A program made the position numbers and the translations under genes. Of a DNA stretch of 64,000 bases, positions 34,650-43,438 are shown piece after piece (position 1 is the first letter of the stretch; each line of letters begins with the position of its first letter). Source of the DNA: Bacteroides caecimuris (lineage in GTDB: Bacteria > Bacteroidota > Bacteroidia > Bacteroidales > Bacteroidaceae); contig NZ_CP015401.2 of assembly GCF_001688725.2 (NCBI RefSeq), positions 3,976,001 to 4,040,000 on the forward strand, written 5' to 3'. The notes beneath the pieces were generated by a model that searched no databases, was not told the DNA's origin, and was given only the letters and a program-made list of their open reading frames with translations.

Positions 34650-37600
34650 CTATGCTATTCCTTGTGATAAAAGTGAACTATCTTTATTTTCAATGCGCTT
34701 CAAAGTAGTTTTAATCTCCGTCAGCTCTGATGCACTCAACTTCGTGTTGGCGGCTATTTCTGCTTGGTAAACAAGTGCCTGCCTCATAATAGAGGTTTGG
34801 TCGCTTTGGTTTATGACAAAGGCATTCAACCGCCCGGCTATCACACCGCCCGTTTCCTCACTCATGGAAGTAACCGCACCCGTAAGGGGGTCTTGCTGTA
34901 CGGTTTCTTCCTCCACATCCTTAATCCAATCACCAATACCCTCCAATGCGGAATTGAACAAATCCCCGGCAGCGTTCACCATCCTTTCAAATTCTCGCTT
35001 CTCTACATCGGTCAGTTTCCCGTCTTTCATGGATTCTCCCAAATAGAGAACGGCATCATTGATTCCCTTTGCCAAAAACTCACGTTTCAACGCTTCCACA
35101 ACCGCTTTTTTAAGGACTTCTTTTGTCTTTTCGCCCAATGCTTCCGCTGCATCCTCACCTTTGCAATAAGCATCTACCAACGCATCGGCAAATTCATCAA
35201 TGGCGGTTTTTACATCCGTTCCGGCAAGCGTTTCCATCATTGACCTATCCAAATCCTCTATCTGTTGGGTAATGGATTCTATTTGCTCGTTCCACTGTTG
35301 GATTTTTCCGTTATCGGTTTTCTTCTTATCCTTTTCAGCTTGAATTTGCTTTCTTAAATCCTCTTGTTGCTGTTTGAGGTTCTTTTTCTGAGCCTCATAG
35401 ATAGAAAACATATCTCCGTTTTCTTCCGCATTCTTCAACTGTTTGTTGAGTTCCTTAATCTCCTTGTTGAGTTGAGCGTAACGGGCAAAATCCCAATTCT
35501 TCTTTGCTATATTGGCTTCTTGTTCCAAAGCCCGTATTTGGTCGTTAATCAGTTGGATATTCTTTTCGTAGGCTTCACGTTGGCTATCATTGAACACCCA
35601 ATAAGTATTATTGTAGGCTCGTTCCAAACGGTTGTAGGATTGTTCCAGCGCATCTATTTCCTTTTGCAGATTTTGAATTTTCTTCTCATACTTGGAATCA
35701 TGCAATTTGGCAAATATGCCCACTACAGAAGTAACGGCACTTACCATACCCGTAACGCCTCCCAATATGTCACCGCTCATCATTTTACCTACAGAGGCGG
35801 CGGCATTGCCCAACTGCCCGAACAACTCCATTGCAGTGCCTAAGCCGTTTGCCAAATCATCCTGTCCCAAATCAGAAAACATGGATGCAATGGCATTGCC
35901 GCACGTGGTAGCCGTATCGGTAATCGTTTCAATGGACTTGGTTACGCCTTTGGCGGCTTTCTTCATGTCAGCCTCTGCCTTTTTCACATCCTCATCCGTA
36001 CCCTTTCCGGCAGCAACATTCGCTTTGGCTTCTGCCAGCTTCTTTTTGGCTTCAATGTAATCATCATAGAACGTGCCTAAAGCCTTAAAAGGATTCTTTG
36101 AAATAAGCGTTTCCTTTGCTTGATTCAAACTATCAATCAAAGCACGGTAATCTACGGGATTCAGTTTCAAATCCGCATCTTTTAGCTTTGTTTCAATATC
36201 AGCCACCAACTTATCTATTTCAGCTACAGAAAGGCTATCCAAATCGCCAAATAACTTCTTCCAACTATCCGATTGCTTTAACATATTGGCGGTAAGGGTG
36301 CTTAACGCTTCTGCCTCCGACTTGTTTACTTGGTTAATCCGTTCTTGGTCGCCCGTCTTTTGAGCGGCAGCACGCAGCAAGGCGTATTCCTTTTGGATGT
36401 CATTTCTTTGTTCCTCAAAGGTTCTGTAAGAGGAAAGTATCTTTTGCTGTACTTCTTCCTGTAACTTTTCATCTTCTTCTGAAACAAATAAAGTGGCTTC
36501 CGCTTTTTCGTCAGCACCCACAAGCCCGGAACTTCCATTAGCCAGCTTCTCTTTTGCATCGGCTATGGCTTCCAACTTCTCGGCAAGTGTTTGGGCTTGC
36601 TGAATGGTCTTAGATACAGATTCCTTGAAAGAATCCATAGCGGACTTTGCCCCCGTGATTTCATTGTATTGCATATTAAGGGAAATAAGTTGGTTACTTT
36701 CTCCCTCTGTGAGTGTTCCGGCTTGTTGTTTATCCTTTAGAGCCTTGATTTCATTTTCCACATACTCCTTGTACGATTTACCGCCTTTTAAAAGCGTGGC
36801 AAATTGGGTATTGGCTACATCTTCGCCCATGTTACGCACCCAACGGAAATACAAGGCATATTGCTGTTTCTTGTACTCTATTTCACCGTCAAAGAGTTTG
36901 TTTTGGGCTTTGTCATATTTCTTGTTTTCAAGTGTTCGCCTTTCATCGAAGCCGTCCTTTTCAGACTTAGATAAGCCACCTTTTCCGGCATCCTTACGAG
37001 CTTTAGCCAAAGCCTTTTCCTCTTTGTCTATATTATCCAATGCCTCCTTGTGTTGGAGCGAAAGGGTGCGCTTGCGTTTTTCGTAGCCCTCTTCCAAGAC
37101 TGCAATACGGTCAGCCTCCAATTTGCGGTCAGCTTCAAGTTGCCTTTCACGTAGTTGCTTGGCGGCACTATCCGCTTTATCCCCCGTGGTATGCTTGGGT
37201 AAACGGGCTTCCAACTTCTTTATTTGCGTATCATAGCTCTTATAGTCAGAACTACCGATAATGGCAGCTTCACGCAAATCTTTAAGCTGCTTGATACGGT
37301 CTGATATTCCCTTTTCCGTGTTAAGGTTTGTAGTCTTGGTGTTTACAGCACCATTCAATTTATCCAACAAGTCTTTCAACTCTTTCAGTTGGGTATTATC
37401 GGCTTCCACCTTTACCTTTTTGGCATTGAGGGTATCAATACTTTTCTGAGTTTCACCTATTTTCTTATCCAGCTCGTTAAACGACATAGCCACATAGTCG
37501 GTACTTTCTGTTACAGAAGTCGTATCTTTCGGAGCAATGAACGCTTCTAATTCCTTATTCACCTTGCCTATGGTTTCATCCGCCTTTTTTGCTGATTGTA

Positions 37601-40061
37601 CAATACTTTCAAGATATGTTTTTATGTTACTTTTGAAAGCATCCATTTCTTTATCAGTCGCACTTGTACTTTGCTTGACTTGTGAAACAATGCTGTTTAA
37701 TGAGTTATTGAACGCATCGGTATAGGCTTGACCTGTTAGCCCTTTCAATTGGTTTGCGGATTCTACCGCCATAGATTCTACCGCATCCCATACAGCCCCC
37801 GAAGCTCCACGAATAGAACTTGAAGCCACATCAACAACCTTATTCATCATAACGGTTACACCCTCCGGGGTGGTTTCCATAACTTCTTGAATTTCTTTGT
37901 AGGTTGCATCTTCGGCATTCTCTTTCAGCTTATCAAGTGCATCCGTTTGGCTTTGTACCAGTTCTTGCATAGCTTGTTCGGTATATTTAGCCTTGATTTT
38001 TTCGGCTGTAGTTTGCTGAATGGCTGTAGTCAATTCCTCATATTTAAGACGCTGTAAATCAAGTGTAGCGTTTTCATCAAGCAATGTCTTATTATATTGT
38101 TTACATACGGCATTGATTTTTTCAATCGTATTTTTATGTGTTTGAGTTCCTTTCTCCGTATTTTGCAATACGGCAAAAAGTAAATTCAAATCGTCAATCT
38201 CTTTTTTCGTGGTATCTTGAAATTCACCCGTTGCCGTGGTCGCTTCTTTTTGTTTGCCCGTAAAAAGAGTAATTACACTGACTAATGCACCTATCAATCC
38301 CATTACCCAGCCGATAGGATTGCTCATCATGGAAGCCCAAAGAGCTTTCACCGCTACCGTTGCTTTTGTCGTGATTGCAGTCAGTACGGAAGTTACAGCC
38401 CCTTGTGTTGTCTTTGCCGTAGTATCTGCCACGGAAGCGGCTGTGGATTGCTTGGTGGCTGTAGCTTCAAGTAGTTTTTTCTTTGCGTAAAAATCGGATT
38501 GGGTGGCTAAAGCCGTCTTTCGTGCGATAGCTGCGTTATCCTCCGCTGCCTCCATCTTCTTAGTGGCAATGGCTATCTTTTCAGCGTTCCCAGTCTGTTG
38601 TGCCCTGTACACTTCCAAATAGGCACGTTCTACAGCCGCCTTTGCCGCCAGTGCATCAGCCCGTGCCGATTCCATCTTTACGGCTGCTGCCTTGACATCG
38701 GTACGCATGGCATTTAAGGTAGCCGCACTGTTTTGTGTCTTAACGGCAACCTCATTTTCCAAAGCGGCACGATACACGGCACTTTTAGCCGACAAGTCTA
38801 ACTTGCTTAGAGCTTGCTTTTGTTCAACGGTAAGAACACTCAGAGCCACCGCCTCATAATTGGCAGAAGAAGCCGTTAGATTCAAATTGGAAAGGTATTC
38901 TGCTTGTTGGATGGTAAGCATTTGTTGAATGGTGGCAATGCGTAACTGCTTTACCATGTTGGCGTGTTCCTCTACCGTCAGTTGCGCTTGCAATGCTGCG
39001 ACATGGCTGTTTTGGGCTGCAACCATCGCTTTTGTCTGAGCTACCATCTGCCCAGTAGCAACGGCTTCCAACTTCATTAAGGAAATCTTAGCCTGCCTTG
39101 CCGTGTTATCCAAAAGAGCAACGCCCGTATATCCCTTTGTGGCTAATGTATTCAGTACAATAGCGGCTTTCACGCTTCCATAGCCTATAGCAACGGCTTT
39201 CAAAATACGCAAAATATCATCCAAATGCTCTGCCATATAGGTAGCACTTTCAATAGCTCCGGCAAAAACATCTTGGTTATCCGCACCCAACTTGTTTAAC
39301 GATTGTTCCCACGCATCACCCATGTTGGAAATCATACCCGTTAGGGACTTGCTTTGTTCTTGCATGAGGTTGTAGTAAGTCCCGGCTTTACCCGTCATGT
39401 TTTGGAAAGCCTTTTCTACTTCCGCAAAGCCAACCTTACCCTCCGTTACAAGGTTGGAAACTTCATCTTTGGTTACGCCAAGCACTTTAGCCAGTTCCTC
39501 ATAGATGGGAATACCACGCCCGGCAAACTGCCTAATATCCACGGTAAATGCCCTGCCTTGTGTCCGTAGCGTTCCATAGAGGTAGGCAATATCCTGTAGT
39601 GGCGCACCCACGCCCGAAGCCACGTTACCAAGCATTACCAGCTCATCCACCACATTATCCACGGTTGAGCCGTAAGCAAGCATCTGTTTGGCACTACTCG
39701 CAATGCCCGAAAGGTCAAACGGAGTTTTGGCGGCTGTATCAATAAGCCTATCCATCAAGCCCTTTGCTTGCGTACCACTTTTGAGCATGGTTGTAAAGGC
39801 AATTTCCAACTGTTGAAACTGCCCACGTGTTTGCACGATACTTTGAAGCAAAGTCCCCATACCCTGCCCAACGAGGTAGGAAACAATGTATTTCGCCCCA
39901 TTTTGCGCAAAGCTCTGAATGGAGTTATCCATCACAGACGATTCCGATACGGCTGTGGATGAAACCTGTTTGATACTCCTTTCCATCGCTTGTGCCGACA
40001 CGTTGAAATCATTTATATCAAGGGTGGCTTTGAACGCCAACGCTCCGTTTATATTATCCAT
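34650..40061 (-). CDS. tape measure protein
   Basis: At 1803 residues this is the longest protein in the window. The N-terminal region (about 60-260) has the tape-measure domain: QLEIAFTTMLKSG, TPFDLSGIASSAKQML, GAPLQDIAYLYGTLRTQGRAF, RQFAGRGIPIYEELA. The middle is nearly all helical with Ala-rich heptads and a hydrophobic stretch near 600 (IGWVMGLIGALVSVITLF). Coiled coils continue to the end. It sets tail length; at about 1.5 angstrom per residue the tail would be roughly 250-270 nm, indicating a long-tailed siphovirus. Its ATG overlaps the stop codon of the frameshifted chaperone extension by one base. Confidence 0.95.
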   Translation of the reverse strand: MDNINGALAFKATLDINDFNVSAQAMERSIKQVSSTAVSESSVMDNSIQSFAQNGAKYIVSYLVGQGMGTLLQSIVQTRGQFQQLEIAFTTMLKSGTQAKGLMDRLIDTAAKTPFDLSGIASSAKQMLAYGSTVDNVVDELVMLGNVASGVGAPLQDIAYLYGTLRTQGRAFTVDIRQFAGRGIPIYEELAKVLGVTKDEVSNLVTEGKVGFAEVEKAFQNMTGKAGTYYNLMQEQSKSLTGMISNMGDAWEQSLNKLGADNQDVFAGAIESATYMAEHLDDILRILKAVAIGYGSVKAAIVLNTLATKGYTGVALLDNTARQAKISLMKLEAVATGQMVAQTKAMVAAQNSHVAALQAQLTVEEHANMVKQLRIATIQQMLTIQQAEYLSNLNLTASSANYEAVALSVLTVEQKQALSKLDLSAKSAVYRAALENEVAVKTQNSAATLNAMRTDVKAAAVKMESARADALAAKAAVERAYLEVYRAQQTGNAEKIAIATKKMEAAEDNAAIARKTALATQSDFYAKKKLLEATATKQSTAASVADTTAKTTQGAVTSVLTAITTKATVAVKALWASMMSNPIGWVMGLIGALVSVITLFTGKQKEATTATGEFQDTTKKEIDDLNLLFAVLQNTEKGTQTHKNTIEKINAVCKQYNKTLLDENATLDLQRLKYEELTTAIQQTTAEKIKAKYTEQAMQELVQSQTDALDKLKENAEDATYKEIQEVMETTPEGVTVMMNKVVDVASSSIRGASGAVWDAVESMAVESANQLKGLTGQAYTDAFNNSLNSIVSQVKQSTSATDKEMDAFKSNIKTYLESIVQSAKKADETIGKVNKELEAFIAPKDTTSVTESTDYVAMSFNELDKKIGETQKSIDTLNAKKVKVEADNTQLKELKDLLDKLNGAVNTKTTNLNTEKGISDRIKQLKDLREAAIIGSSDYKSYDTQIKKLEARLPKHTTGDKADSAAKQLRERQLEADRKLEADRIAVLEEGYEKRKRTLSLQHKEALDNIDKEEKALAKARKDAGKGGLSKSEKDGFDERRTLENKKYDKAQNKLFDGEIEYKKQQYALYFRWVRNMGEDVANTQFATLLKGGKSYKEYVENEIKALKDKQQAGTLTEGESNQLISLNMQYNEITGAKSAMDSFKESVSKTIQQAQTLAEKLEAIADAKEKLANGSSGLVGADEKAEATLFVSEEDEKLQEEVQQKILSSYRTFEEQRNDIQKEYALLRAAAQKTGDQERINQVNKSEAEALSTLTANMLKQSDSWKKLFGDLDSLSVAEIDKLVADIETKLKDADLKLNPVDYRALIDSLNQAKETLISKNPFKALGTFYDDYIEAKKKLAEAKANVAAGKGTDEDVKKAEADMKKAAKGVTKSIETITDTATTCGNAIASMFSDLGQDDLANGLGTAMELFGQLGNAAASVGKMMSGDILGGVTGMVSAVTSVVGIFAKLHDSKYEKKIQNLQKEIDALEQSYNRLERAYNNTYWVFNDSQREAYEKNIQLINDQIRALEQEANIAKKNWDFARYAQLNKEIKELNKQLKNAEENGDMFSIYEAQKKNLKQQQEDLRKQIQAEKDKKKTDNGKIQQWNEQIESITQQIEDLDRSMMETLAGTDVKTAIDEFADALVDAYCKGEDAAEALGEKTKEVLKKAVVEALKREFLAKGINDAVLYLGESMKDGKLTDVEKREFERMVNAAGDLFNSALEGIGDWIKDVEEETVQQDPLTGAVTSMSEETGGVIAGRLNAFVINQSDQTSIMRQALVYQAEIAANTKLSASELTEIKTTLKRIENKDSSLLSQGIA

Positions 40062-40369
40062 TACATTATTCCTTTCAGATAATTCTTAATATCATCCTTT
40101 GTCTTTAGCTGTACAGGCGGCTTCCCACCATCTTTGTTTCCGTCCGTTTGCTCCGGCTCTTGTTCCACACGTGCCGCATCTGCCAGCATGATTTGTACGT
40201 TTAGCCAACTGATACCCCAAAGCAGATAATCGTAAGTCCAGCCAAAGGACTTGATAATTTCCCCACGATTACCCCACGGGCTATTTAGCCCGATTACTCT
40301 ACTCGGTTTGCTTTGAGTTTCTTCGGATTGGTCGTTCCTATCTCCCGTATTGACCGAATAGAGGACGTA
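40061..40369 (-). CDS. tail assembly chaperone extension read by -1 frameshift
   Basis: This frame has no start codon of its own near its beginning but is open from the slippery heptamer G-GGT-TTT (40369-40375) of the preceding gene to a stop that overlaps the tape measure ATG. It encodes about 102 further residues including SPWGNRGEIIKSFGWTYDYL and LWGISWLNVQIMLADA, which look like genuine protein and resemble the T part of G/GT chaperones. A -1 slip would give a fusion of about 296 residues. Its place directly before the tape measure gene is where lambda-like phages keep the G/GT pair. Ratio and use of the slip are untested. Confidence 0.8.
   Translation of the reverse strand, partial: YVLYSVNTGDRNDQSEETQSKPSRVIGLNSPWGNRGEIIKSFGWTYDYLLWGISWLNVQIMLADAARVEQEPEQTDGNKDGGKPPVQLKTKDDIKNYLKGIM
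40278..40293 (-). other. GC-rich hairpin just after the chaperone stop codon
   Basis: CGGGCT and AGCCCG form a perfect 6-base-pair stem with an AAAT loop, starting one base after the zero-frame stop. It is about 75 bases past the slippery site, too far for a classic frameshift stimulator, but may affect ribosome queuing or RNA stability. Confidence 0.4.
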
Positions 40370-40950
40370 AAACCCCCGGGATTCATCATTTGGCTTATCA
40401 CGTCTGCCAGCTTTTCAAGCCGGGTAGATGTAAGGTGTTCCATGAAAAACGCTTTCAAGGCTTTCACCTCTTTGTCTTTAGAGGGGTCAGCTACCACGGG
40501 ATTGTTAAGCACGGCTACGGCTGCAATCTCAGCCATCAGAGGAATATACTTGAAAAGGCGTTTGCTTTCCTGTATGGGTTCGGCTTGTATCTTTTCCTCA
40601 TCGTATTCTATATTCAGATACAACCGCCTCAAACAATCCATCGTACCCAAATAAAGAGGCTTCAAATGGAAGTGGCGCATATATACACGCTCCATAGTTT
40701 GCAAAGCGGCATTGGGTACTTCTGTTTCGGACACATCCCAGCCTTTGGGAATACGTTTGTCACGCCACATCCTTACATGGTTCGGAAAATGCTTATTCCA
40801 CCAACGGATGAAGCGTGGCGGTTTTACCGGGTTAATTTTAAGCGGTACATTGAATTTCACTCCCATGTTCACAAGTGCCTGTATCGCCTTTTCTTCGATT
40901 TCCAAGCGTTCTTCACGGGTCAATTCACGTTCATTATTCAGTTGTTCCAT
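40294..40950 (-). CDS. tail assembly chaperone (G-like)
   Basis: This 218-residue, mainly helical soluble protein is directly upstream of the tape measure gene and downstream of the major tail protein gene, the conserved place of tail assembly chaperones. It contains NPVKPPRFIRWWNKHFPNHV and helical segments around EKLADVISQMMNPGG. Codons 192-194 (GGG GGT TTT) hold the slippery heptamer G-GGT-TTT in the right phase for a -1 frameshift into the extension. Sequence similarity to known chaperones is not obvious; the call rests on order and frameshift architecture. Confidence 0.75.
   Translation of the reverse strand: MEQLNNERELTREERLEIEEKAIQALVNMGVKFNVPLKINPVKPPRFIRWWNKHFPNHVRMWRDKRIPKGWDVSETEVPNAALQTMERVYMRHFHLKPLYLGTMDCLRRLYLNIEYDEEKIQAEPIQESKRLFKYIPLMAEIAAVAVLNNPVVADPSKDKEVKALKAFFMEHLTSTRLEKLADVISQMMNPGGFTSSIRSIREIGTTNPKKLKANRVE
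40369..40375 (-). other. programmed -1 ribosomal frameshift site
   Basis: G-GGT-TTT fits the X-XXY-YYZ rule exactly in the zero frame of the chaperone gene; after slipping, Gly-tRNA re-pairs on GGG and Phe-tRNA on TTT. The -1 frame is then open for 102 codons. Confidence 0.7.
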
Positions 40951-40964
40951 TTGTCTTAAAAGTT

Positions 40965-40994
40965 AAAAAGCCCCCCATCCGGGGATAGGAGGCT
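40965..40994 (-). terminator. hairpin terminator after the major tail protein gene
   Basis: On the minus strand AGCCTCC pairs with GGGGGCT (one T-G pair), followed by TTTTT, 25 bases after the stop of the major tail gene. It probably attenuates transcription so tail tube protein is made in excess over the downstream chaperone and tape measure. Confidence 0.75.
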
Positions 40995-41018
40995 ATCGGT
41001 TCTCAGACTTTTTCAGTG

Positions 41019-41528
41019 TCATGCTACTGTTGGGTCGCTCATTTCCTCGCTTGCTTGCAAGTTTGATTGGAACTTGATAGTCATAGGCACAAGGCAGATA
41101 CCCTTTGAAGAATAGGTAATTTCGAATGTCGGGATGATACGCACATTGGCACATCCGACAAACAAGCCCTCTTCCGGCTCAATCCACATAGCCCATTCCT
41201 TGTATTCCAACTTCTTGGGACGAATCCAAACACGCTTACCATCTTCCCCGGTAGGTGTTCCACCGAAGTAACGTGCAAGCTGTGTCAAATCCGGGTCCAT
41301 CAAGGAAAGTTCAATAGCCGTAGGTGTTTCACCAACAAGCGTGATAACCTTGCTTGAAGTTTCCGACTTGTGTTCCGTGATTTCCGGGGAATCGTCTTTC
41401 AGACTACAAGTGTCTTGATAGACATCGCCCAAATCAAGCCATTCATTGCCTTTTGCGGGCATATTTCCGTCACTTTTGGCAGGGGCGATATAAATCTTTT
41501 TCAACCCCATTGTTGCTAAAATCGGCAT
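41019..41528 (-). CDS. major tail (tube) protein
   Basis: This 169-residue beta-rich protein has features of siphovirus tail tube subunits: short N-terminus (MPILATMGLKKIYIAPA), WLDLGDVYQDTCSL, an acidic loop (DDSPEITEHKSE) and a final beta segment (RIIPTFEITYSSKGICLVPMTIKF). It lies upstream of the chaperone/tape measure pair and is followed by a strong terminator, typical for a highly expressed tube gene. No direct motif exists for the family, so order supports the call. Confidence 0.8.
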   Translation of the reverse strand: MPILATMGLKKIYIAPAKSDGNMPAKGNEWLDLGDVYQDTCSLKDDSPEITEHKSETSSKVITLVGETPTAIELSLMDPDLTQLARYFGGTPTGEDGKRVWIRPKKLEYKEWAMWIEPEEGLFVGCANVRIIPTFEITYSSKGICLVPMTIKFQSNLQASEEMSDPTVA

Positions 41529-41539
41529 AATCTTAATTT

Positions 41540-41968
41540 TTATTGGTTGATACTCTTTTCTCTTACTGTAAGCTCCAAAGCAAGGGAAACAAAATGTTCG
41601 TTTTGGTCTTTCTCCTTAATCGGTGGGTTAAACCGCCCTATGTTCCAGTTATAGCCTTTCCCACTTTCATAATGGTTTTTCAACACCTCAACCACCTTTG
41701 CCCTTATCTCTATGAGCCTCTTAAAATGTGTCCTGTAAACGGCTTTCCCCTTGCCTTTGGCTATCACCTTATCCGGCACATGAATATTCACGTTTATCTG
41801 ACCGTAGCGCACGGATGCTTCACCGTCTATCGTATGAGGGACAATTATCACATCCTCTTTGGTGTAGTCGTTACGCTCGTAATCAATCACACCCGAAATG
41901 AAGTTTTTCACCTCGCTTGCTTGAAGCATGGCGTAAATCCTTGTTGCTATTTCCTCAGTCGTTATCAT
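41540..41968 (-). CDS. tail terminator/completion protein
   Basis: This 142-residue protein starts with a helix (MITTEEIATRIYAMLQASEV) followed by DVIIVPHTIDGEASVRYGQINVNIHVPD and ends in FVSLALELTVREKSI. The pattern of an N-terminal helix, beta sheet of the INVNIHVPD type and a helix matches tail terminator (gpU/gp17-like) proteins, and it sits between the gp10-like gene and the tail tube gene where these are found. It overlaps the upstream gene by 4 bases. Confidence 0.65.
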   Translation of the reverse strand: MITTEEIATRIYAMLQASEVKNFISGVIDYERNDYTKEDVIIVPHTIDGEASVRYGQINVNIHVPDKVIAKGKGKAVYRTHFKRLIEIRAKVVEVLKNHYESGKGYNWNIGRFNPPIKEKDQNEHFVSLALELTVREKSINQ

Positions 41969-42435
41969 GCTGCGTTCCCGAATAATTCGATTGCTTTCTT
42001 ATTAGCTTTCATCACCAACTTGTTAATCTCGGCAGGTAGTTCGCTTTTGGCTTTCAGTTCGGCAGGTAGAATCACGTTGTACCCTTTGGCTTCCACGTAG
42101 GCGGCATAATTCATTCCGGCTACTATAATGAGGGAAAAAGTGTTTGGCAGCGTGGCGGCATACTTCATTGCAGCCTCCAACATGGCTTTCGCACCCTCTC
42201 CGGGCTGGTCTGACCCACCATAGTAAACGATTTCCTTATTCTGTACCACGGCATAGCCTATAGAGTTGGTTAAATTGCCCGTTTGGTCTTGGTAGTTGTG
42301 GCTATCCTTAGCATACTTAGCCAGCTTTTCGCCCATGTATTTTAACAAGGTTACGAAAGCCAATTCAAGTTGCTTTTGGAAAGCAGCCACGGGGTTTAAG
42401 ATAGCCCCTTTGTCAAACATCGGCATTATCCCCAT
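41965..42435 (-). CDS. HK97 gp10-like neck/tail completion protein
   Basis: The 156 residues contain the family pattern: YMGEKLAKYAKDSHNYQDQTGNLTNS, then VAGMNYAAYVEAKGYNVI, as in HK97 gp10 proteins, which connect the head neck to the tail. It overlaps neighbours at both ends by 4-10 bases within the connector gene block. Confidence 0.82.
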   Translation of the reverse strand: MGIMPMFDKGAILNPVAAFQKQLELAFVTLLKYMGEKLAKYAKDSHNYQDQTGNLTNSIGYAVVQNKEIVYYGGSDQPGEGAKAMLEAAMKYAATLPNTFSLIIVAGMNYAAYVEAKGYNVILPAELKAKSELPAEINKLVMKANKKAIELFGNAA

Positions 42436-42758
42436 ATCTCTATGTATTTAGGGTTTGTATCATCTATTCCCGAAATGGTGAACTCATCCACACCTCCACG
42501 CTCCAAAGTCACTTCCACACGTGCGCCTATACTCAAATCACCCTCAAAGTAGGATGGTAAAAACACATCAAAGGTGTATGAATACATTTGCCCGTCCGTT
42601 CCCAATCGTTGCTTGGCAGGTATGAATTTCTCCACTTGACACTCACAGCCTTTCACCCACACGGGCGCATCATCGTCCGTGTAAAATCCCGTTGCTTCAT
42701 CCCTCGTTGCTTCAAGGGGCAAAGCGGTGTATCTGAAAGTTCCGTTATTCCGTGCCAT
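42426..42758 (-). CDS. head-tail connector / head closure protein
   Basis: This 110-residue protein (MARNNGTFRYTALP...) has a beta-barrel-like pattern (WVKGCECQVEKFIPAKQR, MYSYTFDVFLPSYF, GARVEVTLERGGVDEFTISG) typical of stopper or head-closure proteins. I chose ATG 42758, two bases after the upstream stop (TGATATG); a non-ATG start 45 bases earlier would overlap that gene. It overlaps the gp10-like gene by 10 bases. Confidence 0.68.
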   Translation of the reverse strand: MARNNGTFRYTALPLEATRDEATGFYTDDDAPVWVKGCECQVEKFIPAKQRLGTDGQMYSYTFDVFLPSYFEGDLSIGARVEVTLERGGVDEFTISGIDDTNPKYIEIWG

Positions 42759-42759
42759 A

Positions 42760-43095
42760 TCACCACAAATTAGAGCCGTCCGTAATGGAAGAAACTTCGA
42801 CAAAATCCGAAACGTCCAAACCGTTCTCGTTGCAAAGGTCTTTAATGCGCTTCTCCAACTTCTCCACGCTGTAGCCTTGTGAGGACTTACCTAACGTGTC
42901 ATTGGTAAGCACAATCATCCGCTTTAGCACCTTTATAGCGGCTATGGCTATCGTGCGTTGGTCTGTGTCGGCATTGTACTCACTATCCCAGTCGCTTATC
43001 TTCACATCAGCAAGTGCCTTTTGCAAAGCAAGGCGGCTTGGGGTATAGGGTTCAAGCTCACCCACCAACGCATTGTATTTTGTCAAAGTTCCCAT
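42760..43095 (-). CDS. head-tail adaptor protein (gp6-like)
   Basis: This 111-residue, mainly helical protein (MGTLTKYNALVGELEPYTPS...LALQKALADVKI...AIAAIKVLKRMI...VEKLEKRIKDLCNENGL) sits two genes after the capsid, where gp6/gp15-like adaptors that bind the portal are found. I use ATG 43095; a GTG one codon upstream is possible. The helical bundle content supports the role, which is inferred mainly from position. Confidence 0.6.
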   Translation of the reverse strand: MGTLTKYNALVGELEPYTPSRLALQKALADVKISDWDSEYNADTDQRTIAIAAIKVLKRMIVLTNDTLGKSSQGYSVEKLEKRIKDLCNENGLDVSDFVEVSSITDGSNLW

Positions 43096-43100
43096 CACTA

Positions 43101-43427
43101 CTATTTTTCAAGGGCTTCTTTCAAAGCCGTTACACTCTCATCTGAAAGGGCTTCAATCGCTTTGGTTACACCTTTAACCCCGGCATTTTTGGCAACGGGG
43201 GCATTGATGGATTCCAAAGCATCCTTTACCACATTCAAATCATATTCATTGTCTTGGAAAGTGACCTTTTCAGCCTGTTTGCTTTCCAAAGACTTAATCA
43301 CACAAATGCCCCTTGCAACCAAATCATTAACTCGGTTAAGCTCATCGGTATGCAAGGTTTCACCTACCTTGTAGATTTTGCCTTTGTCGTTTTTGTCTAT
43401 AAACGCTTTCTTTACTGTCAGTTCCAT
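43101..43427 (-). CDS. small head-module protein
   Basis: The 108 residues begin with a beta segment (MELTVKKAFIDKNDKGKIY...VGETLHTDELNRVNDLVARG) like that of small capsid-associated or Rho-N-like proteins in this position, and end with an Ala/Glu helix (VTKAIEALSDESVTALKEAL) resembling a HeH/LEM-like or extension domain. ATG 43427 is chosen over an upstream TTG. It lies 11 bases after the capsid stop. Function is uncertain. Confidence 0.6.
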   Translation of the reverse strand: MELTVKKAFIDKNDKGKIYKVGETLHTDELNRVNDLVARGICVIKSLESKQAEKVTFQDNEYDLNVVKDALESINAPVAKNAGVKGVTKAIEALSDESVTALKEALEK

Positions 43428-43438
43428 AAGCAAAAGGT

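Noticed and set aside
40061..40200. Separate small gene starting at an internal ATG of the chaperone extension
   Set aside because: The conserved-looking part (GWTYDYLLWGISWLN) lies upstream of that ATG, and there is no ribosome site; frameshift expression explains the whole frame better.
40278..40293. Hairpin as the stimulator of the frameshift
   Set aside because: It begins about 75 bases after the slippery heptamer, much further than the usual 5-9 bases, so I list it only as a hairpin.
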